A stretch of DNA of 64,000 nt from Reyranella sp. (GTDB lineage: Bacteria > Pseudomonadota > Alphaproteobacteria > Reyranellales > Reyranellaceae), in contig NZ_SCVC01000032.1 in the NCBI RefSeq assembly GCF_004297405.1, positions 1-64,000 of the forward strand. The letters run 5' to 3'. Shown piece by piece: positions 50,057-58,233 of this stretch (position 1 is the stretch's first letter; the number at the start of each line of letters is the position of its first letter). The translations under genes and the position numbers were made by a program. The notes under the pieces were generated by a model. The model made no database searches and had not been told where the DNA came from. It saw only the letters and a list, made by a program, of their open reading frames with translations.

Positions 50057-51010
50057 ATGCATTGGCTCGCACGCCAATTGCTGCGGCTGGTGGCCGTGCT
50101 GTTCTGCGTCACCCTGGTCACGTTCCTGATCGTCAATATCCTGCCGGGTGACGTGACGATCGTGATCCTGGGGACGCTGGCAACGCCGCAGGACATTGCA
50201 GGCCTGCGTGCCGATCTCGGCCTCGATCGGCCGATGCTGGTGCGCTACTTCGATTGGCTGGGGTCTGCACTCTCCGGTGATCTCGGCCGGTCCTACCGCA
50301 ACGGCGAGCCGGTGGCGCAGGCGATTGCCGACCGCCTGCCGGTGTCGCTCGAGCTGATGGTGCTGGCCCAGTTGGTGGCGCTCGGGATCGCCATCCCGGT
50401 CGCTCTCCTGTCGGTACGCAAGCCGGGCGGGTGGTTCGACCGGATCTCCGCCTCGGCGGCCTTCGGTTTCCTGGCGATGCCTAACTTCATGTTGGGCATC
50501 GTGTTGATTTACCTGTTCTCCGTGAGTTTCGACCTTTTGCCGGCGACCGGCTTCTCGCCGCTGTCGGATGGGCTGTGGGACAATCTCGAATCGATGATCC
50601 TGCCGGCCCTGACCTTGGGCCTGATCGAGTGGACGGTGCTGATGCGCGTGCTGCGCTCCGACCTGCTCACGACGCTCAAGGAGGACTTCATCCTGCTGGC
50701 GCGCGCCAAGGGCCTGCCGCCTTGGCGCGTGCTGCTGCAGCACGCGCTGCGCCCCTCATCGTTCACCTTGATCACCGTCCTGGGCCTCAATATCGGCGGG
50801 CTGATCGGCGGCGCCGTGATCGTCGAACAGATCTTCGCGCTGCCGGGTGTCGGCCGCCTGCTGCTGGGCGGCATCTTCAACCGCGACCTCATCCTCGTGC
50901 AGGGCACCGTGTCATTCATCGCCGCGGGGTTCGTGATCATCAACTTCCTGGTCGACATGCTCTACGCCGTGCTCGATCCGCGGGTCCGTCATGTCCGTTT
51001 CCGCAACTAA
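50057..51010 (+). CDS. Oligopeptide-type ABC permease, DppB-like
   Basis: This 317-residue permease has six helices. The N-terminal helix ends IVNILPGD, the DppB hallmark, and the EAA loop is LLARAKGLPPWRVLLQHAL. TAAGGAG precedes the ATG. The C-terminus (VLDPRVRHVRFRN) is standard. Its last 20 bases overlap the next permease gene in another frame, so translation is coupled. Confidence 0.9.
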   Translation: MHWLARQLLRLVAVLFCVTLVTFLIVNILPGDVTIVILGTLATPQDIAGLRADLGLDRPMLVRYFDWLGSALSGDLGRSYRNGEPVAQAIADRLPVSLELMVLAQLVALGIAIPVALLSVRKPGGWFDRISASAAFGFLAMPNFMLGIVLIYLFSVSFDLLPATGFSPLSDGLWDNLESMILPALTLGLIEWTVLMRVLRSDLLTTLKEDFILLARAKGLPPWRVLLQHALRPSSFTLITVLGLNIGGLIGGAVIVEQIFALPGVGRLLLGGIFNRDLILVQGTVSFIAAGFVIINFLVDMLYAVLDPRVRHVRFRN

Positions 51011-51860
51011 GTCCACTCTCGCGGCAGCACCCGCCTCGCGGCCGCGGCGGCGCCTGCACTGGGCGCTCGTCCTGCCGCTCGGCTGGCTGCTGCTGGTGGT
51101 CTTCCTGGCGATTACCGCCGACTGGATCGGCCTGCCCGATCCGGCCGCCCAGGAACTCATCCTGCGTCGCAAGCCGCCCTCGGCCGAGTATCTGCTGGGC
51201 ACCGACAATCTCGGGCGCGACATGCTCTCGCGCATCATCTACGGCGCCCGCACCTCGTTGATCGTCGGTATCTGCGCGCCGTTCCTGGGTTTCCTGGTCG
51301 GTGGCGCGATTGGCATGAGTGCCGGTTACTTCCGCGGCAAGATCGATCTGCTGGCCGTTGGCTTCATCGACGTGCTGCTGGCATTCCCTGCACTGGTGCT
51401 GGCGCTCACCTTCACCGCCTATCTCGGACAGAGCTTGTTCAACGTCACCCTGGCGCTGGGCATCCTGTCGATCCCGGCGGCAGCACGGGTGTCGCGCGCC
51501 AACACGCTGGCCTGGGCCAACCGCGACTTTGTGCTGGCCGCCCGCACCATCGGCGCCAGCAATTGGCGCATCCTGACGCGCGAGATCCTGCCCAACCTGC
51601 TGCCGCCGATGTTCGCCTTCTGGCTGGTAGCGATCAGCGTGATCATCGTGGCCGAGGGCGCGCTCTCCTTCCTGGGCCTCGGCATTCCGGCGCCGCAACC
51701 GAGCTGGGGCGGCATGATCGCCGATGGCCGAGAGGCGCTCGACGTCGCCCCGCACACGGCGCTGATTCCGGCGGCGGTGATGTTCGCCACCGTGCTGTCG
51801 CTCAACTTCGTGGGCGACATTGTGCGCAACATGGTCGATCCGCGCAGGTCCGCGCTATGA
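50991..51860 (+). CDS. Oligopeptide-type ABC permease, DppC-like
   Basis: This 289-residue second permease subunit has six helices. LGTDNLGRDMLSRIIYGARTS is the DppC hallmark and FVLAARTIGASNWRILTREIL the EAA loop. The C-terminal NFVGDIVRNMVDPRRSAL is typical. It completes the transmembrane channel with the previous subunit. The first ATPase gene begins ten bases after its stop. Confidence 0.9.
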   Translation: MSVSATKSTLAAAPASRPRRRLHWALVLPLGWLLLVVFLAITADWIGLPDPAAQELILRRKPPSAEYLLGTDNLGRDMLSRIIYGARTSLIVGICAPFLGFLVGGAIGMSAGYFRGKIDLLAVGFIDVLLAFPALVLALTFTAYLGQSLFNVTLALGILSIPAAARVSRANTLAWANRDFVLAARTIGASNWRILTREILPNLLPPMFAFWLVAISVIIVAEGALSFLGLGIPAPQPSWGGMIADGREALDVAPHTALIPAAVMFATVLSLNFVGDIVRNMVDPRRSAL

Positions 51861-51870
51861 GCTGGCTGTC

Positions 51871-52854
51871 GTGACCAACAAACCGCTTCTCTCCGTGCGC
51901 GATGCACGCGTTGGCTTCACGACGGTGCGCGGCGTCGTGCGGGCCGTCGATGGCGTGTCGTTCGAACTCGCCGAAGGGCGGACGCTGGGCATCGTCGGCG
52001 AGTCCGGCTCGGGCAAGTCGGTCCTGGTGCGGTCGTTGATCGGTCTGGTGAGCGCGACGACGGGCGTCGAGGTCGAGGGCCAGGTGGTGTTCGAGGGCAG
52101 GGACCTCCGGAAGTTGTCGCCTGCTGACTTCCGTCGCGTCCTGGGTAGCGAGATCGGCATCGTGTTCCAGGACCCGATGACCTCGCTCAATCCCGTGACG
52201 AAGATCGGCCGCCAGATCGGCGAGGGCCTGCGGCTCAATCGCGGCCTCGACCGGGCCGCCGCGGACAGGCGTGCTGTCGAACTGCTGTCGGAGGTCGGCA
52301 TCCCCGAGCCTGAACGTCGGGCAAGGCAGTATCCGCACGAGCTTTCGGGCGGCATGCGCCAGAGGGTGGCGATCGCTATTGCCATTGCCTGCGCGCCCAA
52401 GCTCCTGATCGCCGACGAGCCGACCACGGCACTCGACGTCACGGTACAGCGTCAGATTCTCGACCTGCTGCAGCGCGAGCAGCGCCAGCGCGGCATGGCA
52501 ATGATCCTGATCACTCACGATCTCGGCGTTGCTGCCAGCCGCGCCGACGACATCATGGTGATGTATGCCGGCCGCGCGGTGGAGGCGGCCTCGACGCGCG
52601 AGATCTTCCGCACGCCGCGCATGCCCTATACCGAAGCGCTACTGCGTTCCCTGCCGCGGCTGAGCGACCGCACCCATACGCGGCTCACCGCTATTCCAGG
52701 CCGCCCGCCCGACCTTGCGCGGCGAACCGGCGGCTGTGCCTTTGCGCCGCGCTGCAGCTACCGCACGGAACGCTGCGATGCCGAGCAGCCGATGCTGACC
52801 CGCGAGGGCGGCCACGGCTTTTCCTGCTTCCATCCGCTGGCGAACGGCGCATGA
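51871..52854 (+). CDS. Oligopeptide-type ABC ATPase, DppD-like
   Basis: This 327-residue subunit has Walker A GESGSGKS, signature LSGGMRQR, Walker B LLIADEPTTALD and the C-terminal oligopeptide domain with CAFAPRCSYRTERCD, whose Cys residues may bind an Fe-S cluster as in related importers. I use the GTG start (VTNKPLLSVRDA) ten bases after the permease stop; the track starts 17 codons earlier, inside the permease gene. It overlaps the next ATPase gene by four bases (ATGA). Confidence 0.9.
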   Translation: MTNKPLLSVRDARVGFTTVRGVVRAVDGVSFELAEGRTLGIVGESGSGKSVLVRSLIGLVSATTGVEVEGQVVFEGRDLRKLSPADFRRVLGSEIGIVFQDPMTSLNPVTKIGRQIGEGLRLNRGLDRAAADRRAVELLSEVGIPEPERRARQYPHELSGGMRQRVAIAIAIACAPKLLIADEPTTALDVTVQRQILDLLQREQRQRGMAMILITHDLGVAASRADDIMVMYAGRAVEAASTREIFRTPRMPYTEALLRSLPRLSDRTHTRLTAIPGRPPDLARRTGGCAFAPRCSYRTERCDAEQPMLTREGGHGFSCFHPLANGA

Positions 52855-53810
52855 ACGATCTCCTCCGCATCAGCGATCTCGTGGTCGAGTATCCAGTCGG
52901 TGGCGGTCGGCGCGTCCATGCCGTCAGCGGTGTGACGCTCACGGTCCGCGACGGCGAAACCCTGGGACTGGTGGGTGAGTCGGGTTCGGGCAAGTCCTCG
53001 TTGGCGCGCGCGCTGCTGCAGTTGCCGCCGCCGCAGGGCGGCAGCGTCCTGTTCGACGGCAACGAACTCACACAGTTGCGAGGGAAGGCGCTGCGCGCCG
53101 TGCGACCGCGGCTGCAGATGATCTTTCAGGACCCGATTGCCTCGCTCAATCCGCGTCGCAAGGTGGCCGAGATCATCGCCGAACCGCTGATCGTCTCCGG
53201 CGTCGCCGATGCGGCAGAGCGGACCCGGCGCGTGCGGTCCGTCATGGAAGCCGTCGGCCTCGACCCCGATCTGGTATGGAACCGCCGGCCGCATGAATTC
53301 TCCGGCGGGCAGTGCCAGCGCATCGCGATTGCCCGCGCACTGGTGCTGGAGCCCAGCCTGATCGTCTGCGACGAGCCGGTCTCCGCCCTCGACGTCTCGA
53401 TCCGCGCCCAGATCCTGAATCTGCTCGAAGACATGAAGGCGCGCTTCGGGCTGACCTTGCTATTCATCGCTCACGACCTGGCGGTGGTGAAGTCCGTCTC
53501 CGACCGGGTCGCCGTGATGTATCTCGGCAAGTTGTGCGAGGTGGCGAGTTCGGAAGACCTGTTCGCCTCGCCCGCGCATCCCTATACCGCCGCCCTCATG
53601 GCCGCGATCCCGGAGCCGGATCCGGACCTCCCGCTAGGGGACACCAAGCTCAAGCCCGGCGATCCGCCATCGCCTCTCGACCCACCCTCGGGCTGCCGTT
53701 TCCGAACCCGCTGTCCGCTTGCCGAGCCGCGCTGCGCCACCGAGGTGCCGCCGCTACGTGCGATCGCGCCGGGCCGCGAGGTCGCCTGTCACTTTCCACT
53801 GGTCGCCTGA
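52851..53810 (+). CDS. Oligopeptide-type ABC ATPase, DppF-like
   Basis: This 319-residue subunit has Walker A GESGSGKSS, signature FSGGQCQR, Walker B LIVCDEPVSALD and the C-terminal GCRFRTRCPLAEPRC domain. It pairs with the DppD-like ATPase to drive import. It ends the five-gene importer. The next gene, on the other strand, stops only two bases away, so there is no room for a terminator between them. Confidence 0.9.
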   Translation: MNDLLRISDLVVEYPVGGGRRVHAVSGVTLTVRDGETLGLVGESGSGKSSLARALLQLPPPQGGSVLFDGNELTQLRGKALRAVRPRLQMIFQDPIASLNPRRKVAEIIAEPLIVSGVADAAERTRRVRSVMEAVGLDPDLVWNRRPHEFSGGQCQRIAIARALVLEPSLIVCDEPVSALDVSIRAQILNLLEDMKARFGLTLLFIAHDLAVVKSVSDRVAVMYLGKLCEVASSEDLFASPAHPYTAALMAAIPEPDPDLPLGDTKLKPGDPPSPLDPPSGCRFRTRCPLAEPRCATEVPPLRAIAPGREVACHFPLVA

Positions 53811-53812
53811 AC

Positions 53813-54538
53813 TCACAACGCTCGTGTGGTCGTGCCCTTGTAGAGGATCGGCCCCGTCGGGCGGCCGGTCGGCGAACCGCCCGCGGGTTCTAGCGTGATC
53901 TCGAACAACTGATCGGCGGTCGTCCCCGGCAGCTTTTCGAGATCGAGCTGGGTCGCCCTCGCTCGGGAGAGCAGTCCAACCGAACGGGGGCCGATCTCCC
54001 TGTTCCACAGTGTCCACACCTGGAGTGCCCGTCCCTGGGGGACGTTCATGTCGACCAGCGGGATCATCTCGACGCGGCCGTCGGCAAAGGCGTTCACGAC
54101 CGCACCCGCTTGCCGGGTCGCATCGTCGATCAGGATCGCCACGTAGATTGGCTTGCGCGCGGCTACCTGCTGAGCGTGCTGCAGGGTTACCACGGCAACG
54201 ACGGCTAATAAGGCGGCCACAAGCGTGCTGCCCAGCGTCGCGATCCGCAGCGCGGCAACGCTTCTCCAGAAGCGACCGATCATGCCGACAGCAGGAACCT
54301 GCGCAACGGGCGCTTCCTTGGAAAGGCTGCCTTCGATTCGCTGCCAAAGATCGTGTGCTGGCACGATTTCCTCGGCGGTATCGTCGAGCGGGGAGAACCG
54401 GGCGCGCCATGTTTCGACCTGGCGCGCGAAGTCGGCGTCGGAGGCAATCCGGCGTTCGGCTTCGGCACGGGCCTCGGCGTCAAGCAAACCCATGACGTAC
54501 TCGGCGGCGAGGGGGCTGTCGTCGCGCGCCGGCGTCAT
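53813..54538 (-). CDS. Anti-sigma factor, RskA/ChrR-like with membrane helix
   Basis: This 241-residue protein has an N-terminal anti-sigma domain (AAEYVMGLLDAEARAEAERR, about residues 10-30), one membrane helix at about 98-118 (ATLGSTLVAALLAVVAVVTL) and a periplasmic RskA-type domain (PQGRALQVWTLWNREIGPRS). It should hold the ECF sigma factor at the membrane until a signal arrives. The start ATG overlaps the sigma gene's stop (ATGA), the standard coupling for such pairs; the track start is three codons earlier. Confidence 0.85.
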   Translation of the reverse strand: MTPARDDSPLAAEYVMGLLDAEARAEAERRIASDADFARQVETWRARFSPLDDTAEEIVPAHDLWQRIEGSLSKEAPVAQVPAVGMIGRFWRSVAALRIATLGSTLVAALLAVVAVVTLQHAQQVAARKPIYVAILIDDATRQAGAVVNAFADGRVEMIPLVDMNVPQGRALQVWTLWNREIGPRSVGLLSRARATQLDLEKLPGTTADQLFEITLEPAGGSPTGRPTGPILYKGTTTRAL

Positions 54539-55104
54539 CCCATGCACTCCTGCAGGGAGCGAAGGCCGCGGCGGACCCAGCTTTTCACGGTGCCGAGCGG
54601 CACGCCCAGCCGTCCGGCGAGCTCGCCGTGGCTGAAGCCATGGACGTAGGCCAGGACGATGGCGCTGCGCCTGCCAGTGTCGAGTTGCTGGAGACAGCGA
54701 CGCAACGCGCTCGACTCGGGCAGCCTTGATACCGCAGCCGTCAGGTCCGGTTCGTGACTTTCATCGAGCGTTTCGGCGTCGAAGCGCTGCTCGTTGCGCA
54801 GGCTCGTCAGGGCCTGGTTGCGGACGATGGCGAAGAGCCAGGCACGGGCGGTACCTCGTGCCGGATCGAAGCTTTGTGCACTGCGCCAGATGCGCAGGAA
54901 GGCCTCGTGCGTCGCCTCCTCGGCGAGGTCCTTGCGGCGCAGGATGCGCATTGCCACGCCTATCATTCGGGCGGCTTCGCGGTCATAGATGATCCGCAAC
55001 GCAAGCCGGTCGCCGCTCGCGCACCGGACGACGGCGGCGGAAATCTCCGCTTCAGCGGTCAAAGAGTGGTCCGAGTCGCCAGATGACGCCGGTGCGACCG
55101 TCAT
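54535..55104 (-). CDS. ECF-type RNA polymerase sigma factor
   Basis: This 189-residue sigma factor has region 2 (LRIIYDREAARMIGVAMRIL, then EEATHEAFLRIWRSAQSFDP with FAIVRNQALTSLR) and region 4 (QLDTGRRSAIVLAYVHGFSH, then RLGVPLGTVKSWVRRGLRSL). It is of the SigK type that pairs with RskA-like anti-sigmas. The ATG in MTVAPASSG is used; the track ORF extends 141 codons upstream without support. It is divergent from the DUF4394 gene, across a nested dyad that may be its own promoter region. Confidence 0.87.
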   Translation of the reverse strand: MTVAPASSGDSDHSLTAEAEISAAVVRCASGDRLALRIIYDREAARMIGVAMRILRRKDLAEEATHEAFLRIWRSAQSFDPARGTARAWLFAIVRNQALTSLRNEQRFDAETLDESHEPDLTAAVSRLPESSALRRCLQQLDTGRRSAIVLAYVHGFSHGELAGRLGVPLGTVKSWVRRGLRSLQECMG

Positions 55105-55204
55105 CGACTGCCCGCCTTGTGCCGACCGTCCGCTGTCATCCGTCCTGCCTCCGAGCCCATCCGGCCAGTCTACGCCTGAACACTGTACCGGCCGAATCGG
55201 CCAA

Positions 55205-55255
55205 TTGGATGCAGCCGGTAACGAAGAAAATGTTTCTTCTTCGAATGGCATCCAA
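55205..55255. promoter_or_regulatory. Nested inverted repeat between the sigma factor and DUF4394 genes
   Basis: An inner dyad GAAGAAA-ATG-TTTCTTC (seven-base arms) is centred within one base of an outer dyad TTGGATGC...GCATCCAA (eight-base arms). Both are perfect, with 10 and 8 bases between inner and outer arms. The element lies in the 220-base gap between the divergent genes and may be an operator, an RNA hairpin in the leader of either transcript, or both. Confidence 0.5.
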
Positions 55256-55324
55256 AGGCTTCTCCCGACCAGTAACCGCAACATGACCCGCTGCTGGGTC
55301 TGCAACGAACCGGGAGTGATCGTG

Positions 55325-56101
55325 ATGACAGTGAAGGCATTTCTGGCCGCTTCGGCGGTCACCGTAACGCTGGCGACCGCGGCACAGGCCGCCGACGTCG
55401 CGGCCCTGATCGGCAACGACACCATCGCCATCGTCGACACGACGGCGAAGAAGGCGACCAAGCGCATGAAGGTTTCTGGTGTCTCCGGTCCCTTGCTCGG
55501 GATCGACGTCCGTCCGGCAGATGGCATGCTTTACGCCCTGGCGGCGGACGGCACGCTCTACACCATCGGCATGGATGGCAAAGCGACCATGAAGTCCAAG
55601 ATGGAAACCATGCTGCCGGCCGGCGTCGTCGCGACGGTGGACTTCAATCCCGCGGCGGATCGCCTTCGTGTCATCGGCAGCGATGGCACCAGCCTGCGTG
55701 TCAACGTCGACGACGGAAAGGTCGTCAAGGACGGCAGCCTGAAGTTCGCGGAAACGGACGCTGCCAAGGGCAAGACGCCCAAGGTGGTCGCCGGCGCCTA
55801 CACCAATTCGGTGAAAGGCACCAAGGAAACGGCGCTGTTCGACATCGATGCGGGCACGGGCGCCCTGGTCAAGCAGGCGCCGCCGAACGACGGCATCCTC
55901 AATACCGTCGGGATGCTGGGCGCCAAGGTCGACACCATCGCCTTCGACATCTGGTCCGACGGCACCAAGAACGAAGCCTGGGCAATGACGGGCGATCAGC
56001 TCTGGTCGATCGACCTGGCGACAGGCAAGGCCACCGCGGTCGCCAAGATCGAGGGCGTTGGCGGGCCGGTGACGGATATCGCCATCCTCCCCAAGATGTA
56101 A
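55325..56101 (+). CDS. DUF4394 secreted beta-propeller-like protein
   Basis: This 258-residue protein has a signal peptide ending ATAAQA. The mature chain shows DUF4394 repeats: GPLLGIDVRPADGMLYALAAD, ATVDFNPAADRLRVIGSDG and LRVNVDDGKVVKDG. The family is secreted and repeat-rich; its function is not known. Association with an ECF sigma/anti-sigma pair suggests it is a member of that regulon. An intrinsic terminator follows before the tRNA gene. Confidence 0.82.
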   Translation: MTVKAFLAASAVTVTLATAAQAADVAALIGNDTIAIVDTTAKKATKRMKVSGVSGPLLGIDVRPADGMLYALAADGTLYTIGMDGKATMKSKMETMLPAGVVATVDFNPAADRLRVIGSDGTSLRVNVDDGKVVKDGSLKFAETDAAKGKTPKVVAGAYTNSVKGTKETALFDIDAGTGALVKQAPPNDGILNTVGMLGAKVDTIAFDIWSDGTKNEAWAMTGDQLWSIDLATGKATAVAKIEGVGGPVTDIAILPKM

Positions 56102-56149
56102 CTGTCCGACAGGGACCTTCACGGCCCCTGCTAGGTTCTTCCGAACCAC

Positions 56150-56179
56150 GAAAAACGGCGCGCATTGCTGCGCGCCGTT
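56150..56179 (-). terminator. Intrinsic terminator of the tRNA-Pro gene
   Basis: On the minus strand AACGGCGCGCA-GCAA-TGCGCGCCGTT forms an 11-pair stem with a GCAA tetraloop, followed by further T residues (TTTTTC). It lies about 35 bases after the tRNA 3' end. Confidence 0.8.
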
Positions 56180-56190
56180 GGTCTCGCCAC

Positions 56191-56215
56191 AACGCCGGTC
56201 TCCCGGCGTTTTATT
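56191..56215 (+). terminator. Intrinsic terminator of the DUF4394 gene
   Basis: On the plus strand AACGCCGG-TCTC-CCGGCGTT forms an eight-pair stem, followed by TTATT. The short T-run touches the CCA end of the tRNA gene on the other strand, so two opposing terminators are interleaved here. Confidence 0.65.
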
Positions 56216-56291
56216 GGTCGGAGTGAGAGGATTCGAACCTCCGGCCCCTAGCTCCCGAAGCTAGTGCTCTACCAGGCTGAGCTACACTCCG
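56215..56291 (-). tRNA. tRNA-Pro (anticodon CGG)
   Basis: The 77-base minus-strand sequence folds as a cloverleaf. The acceptor stem CGGAGTG/CACTCCG is closed by discriminator A and an encoded CCA. The anticodon arm is CTAGC-TTCGGGA-GCTAG, with anticodon CGG reading proline CCG codons. The T arm contains GGTTCGAATCC. The D arm has GCTC...GAGC with CCTGGTA. No intron or mismatch in the stems is seen. Confidence 0.96.
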
Positions 56292-56326
56292 TCAGAAACG
56301 GAGACACCCCGCGCGGCGAGGGCGGG

Positions 56327-56355
56327 TTTATAGCTGCCGCCCCCCGCGGTCGCAA
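56327..56355 (-). promoter_or_regulatory. Sigma-70-type promoter of the tRNA-Pro gene
   Basis: On the minus strand TTGCGA and TATAAA are separated by exactly 17 bases. The -10 element ends 35 bases before the mature 5' end, leaving a short leader for RNase P to remove. Confidence 0.55.
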
Positions 56356-56408
56356 GGGCCGCGCCGGGCCGCTATAGTCCTGCGGAACGACGCCGGCTGG
56401 GGGAGAAA

Positions 56409-57233
56409 ATGGCGAAGAACAAGCGATTGAAGATCGCCCTGATCGGCTATGGCGCCATCAGCCAGATGCTGTTCGACGTATTTCGCGAAAAGAAGCCGCC
56501 GATCGACATCGTCGGCGTGCTGGTCCGACCCGGCCGGGTCAAGGCGACGCAGAAGGCCGTCGGCAAGAAGGTTGCCGTCGTCGACACGCTGAAGGCGCTC
56601 CTGAAGCTCAAGCCGGACGTCGTGGTCGAAGCCGCCAGCCAGCAGGCGGTGCGCGACTGGGGCGAGGAGATCCTGAAGAAGGGGATCGATTTCATGGTGA
56701 TCGCGACCGGCGCCTATGGCGACCCGGTCCTGTGGCGAAAGCACGTGAAGGCGGCGGAGAAGGGCGGCGCCCGGCTGCGTCTGCCGTCGGGAGCCATCGC
56801 GGGCCTGGACGGCCTGCTGGCCATGCGGCTCGGCAAACTGGAGCGCGTGAAATACATCTCGATCAAGCCACCGCATGCCTGGAGCGGCACGCCGGCGGAA
56901 AAGGAATTCGACCTGCCGGCGATCAAGGAGCCGACAGTCATTTTCCGGGGCAAGCCCGCCGATGCCGGCCGCCTCTACCCGAAGAACGCCAATCTCGCGG
57001 TCACGGTCGCGCTTTGCGGCGCCGGGCTCGACCGTACCGAGATCGAGCTGGTGGCCGATCCCACCCTGCCACCGGGCACAAACGGAAGCCGCCTCGAGGT
57101 TGTCTCCGATTCCGGCGAGCTGAAGCTGGAGCGCCTGGGCCGCGCCATGCCGGACAATCCCAAGACCGGCGTGCTGACGGCGCTCACCATGGCCGACGAT
57201 CTGATGAAGATGGTGCGCTCCAGCGACTGGTAG
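56409..57233 (+). CDS. nadX: Aspartate dehydrogenase (DUF108 family)
   Basis: This 274-residue NAD(P)-dependent enzyme has an N-terminal Rossmann motif (ALIGYGAISQ), VVVEAASQQAVRDWG, and the family stretch LPSGAIAGLDGL followed by PKNANLAVTVALCGAGLDRT. Aspartate dehydrogenase makes iminoaspartate for NAD biosynthesis with quinolinate synthase; in some bacteria it serves catabolism instead. GGGGGAG lies ahead of the ATG. It converges with a LysR gene. No nadA or nadC gene is adjacent. Confidence 0.85.
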   Translation: MAKNKRLKIALIGYGAISQMLFDVFREKKPPIDIVGVLVRPGRVKATQKAVGKKVAVVDTLKALLKLKPDVVVEAASQQAVRDWGEEILKKGIDFMVIATGAYGDPVLWRKHVKAAEKGGARLRLPSGAIAGLDGLLAMRLGKLERVKYISIKPPHAWSGTPAEKEFDLPAIKEPTVIFRGKPADAGRLYPKNANLAVTVALCGAGLDRTEIELVADPTLPPGTNGSRLEVVSDSGELKLERLGRAMPDNPKTGVLTALTMADDLMKMVRSSDW

Positions 57234-57242
57234 CGCAGGCTT

Positions 57243-58127
57243 TTACGTCGTCGCCTCGGCTTCGGCGGCAAGAAAGCCACGGAAGGCCGCGAGCCTGGGA
57301 TCGTTGGCGCGCGCCAACGGATAGACGAGGTGAAACTCGCGCTTGCTGCGATGGGTGAAGGCGAGCGGCCGCACGAGCCTGCCGAGCGCCAGGTCTTCAG
57401 CCACCAGGCAGCCTACGCCCATGGCGACGCCGACGCCTTCGATGGCCGCCTGGAAGGCGAGACTCATCGTCTCGAAACGGGGGCCTCGCGCGCCGTTCAC
57501 GCCGGTAGCCCCTGCGGCCTGCAGCCAGCGCGGCCAGTCGTCGGGCCGCGGGTCGGAGTGGATCAGGACATGATGGCGAAGGTCGGTGGCGTCGCGTAGC
57601 CGCGCCGCGAGGGCAGGGCTGCAGACGGGAAAGACCTCGACTGCCGCCAGCCAGACCGCACCGTGGCCCGGCCAGTTACCGTCACCAATTCGCACGGCCG
57701 CATCGAAGCCGTCGCGCGCGACATCGACCGGCGCCAGCGATGTCGTGAGCTGCAGGTCGATGGCTGGGTGCATGTCGTGGAACCGTCGCCAGCGCGGCAT
57801 CAGCCAGCGCATGGCGAAGGTCGGATAGGCGCAGATGGCCAGCGGCCCCTGCGGGTCGCGGCCGCGGAGCTGCTCGGTCGCGAGGCCGAGCCGGTCGAAG
57901 GCTTCCTGCACCTGCCGGGCGTAGACCTGGCCGCGCGCGGTCAGTTCGACTGCGCGGTTGCCGCGCGTGAACAGGCGAACGCCGAGCGACGCTTCCAGCG
58001 CCTGGATCTGCCGGCTGACCGCGCCGGGCGTGACCGCGAGATCGGCCGCCGCGCGGGCGAAGTTCAGGCGACGGGCTGCGGCATCGAAGGCGCGCAGGGC
58101 GTTGAGAGGGGGCAGGCGAGGGATCAT
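57243..58127 (-). CDS. LysR family regulator, GcvA-like
   Basis: This 294-residue regulator has the GcvA-type N-terminus IPRLPPLNALRAFDAAARRL, then AADLAVTPGAVSRQIQALEASLG as helix-turn-helix. The effector domain includes PLAICAYPTFAMRWLMPRW and LAAVEVFPVCSPALAAR. It is divergent from an acyl-CoA dehydrogenase gene, which it probably controls, with a short dyad between them. The ligand is unknown. Confidence 0.88.
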   Translation of the reverse strand: MIPRLPPLNALRAFDAAARRLNFARAAADLAVTPGAVSRQIQALEASLGVRLFTRGNRAVELTARGQVYARQVQEAFDRLGLATEQLRGRDPQGPLAICAYPTFAMRWLMPRWRRFHDMHPAIDLQLTTSLAPVDVARDGFDAAVRIGDGNWPGHGAVWLAAVEVFPVCSPALAARLRDATDLRHHVLIHSDPRPDDWPRWLQAAGATGVNGARGPRFETMSLAFQAAIEGVGVAMGVGCLVAEDLALGRLVRPLAFTHRSKREFHLVYPLARANDPRLAAFRGFLAAEAEATT

Positions 58128-58144
58128 AGGTCGTCTTGAGTTGA

Positions 58145-58158
58145 GAATTAGTCAATTC
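58145..58158. promoter_or_regulatory. Operator-like dyad GAATT-N4-AATTC
   Basis: This five-base perfect inverted repeat lies 18 bases ahead of the LysR start codon in the gap shared with the acyl-CoA dehydrogenase gene. LysR proteins usually bind a T-N11-A site with dyad symmetry here. The sequence is AT-rich against a GC-rich background, so it could also be part of the promoter. Confidence 0.35.
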
Positions 58159-58233
58159 CAGATTACCGATAACTCGATTTATGAACCACTGTTTATGGCG
58201 CAGTTTCCCTCCGAATTTCTGGAGGGAAAGCGC

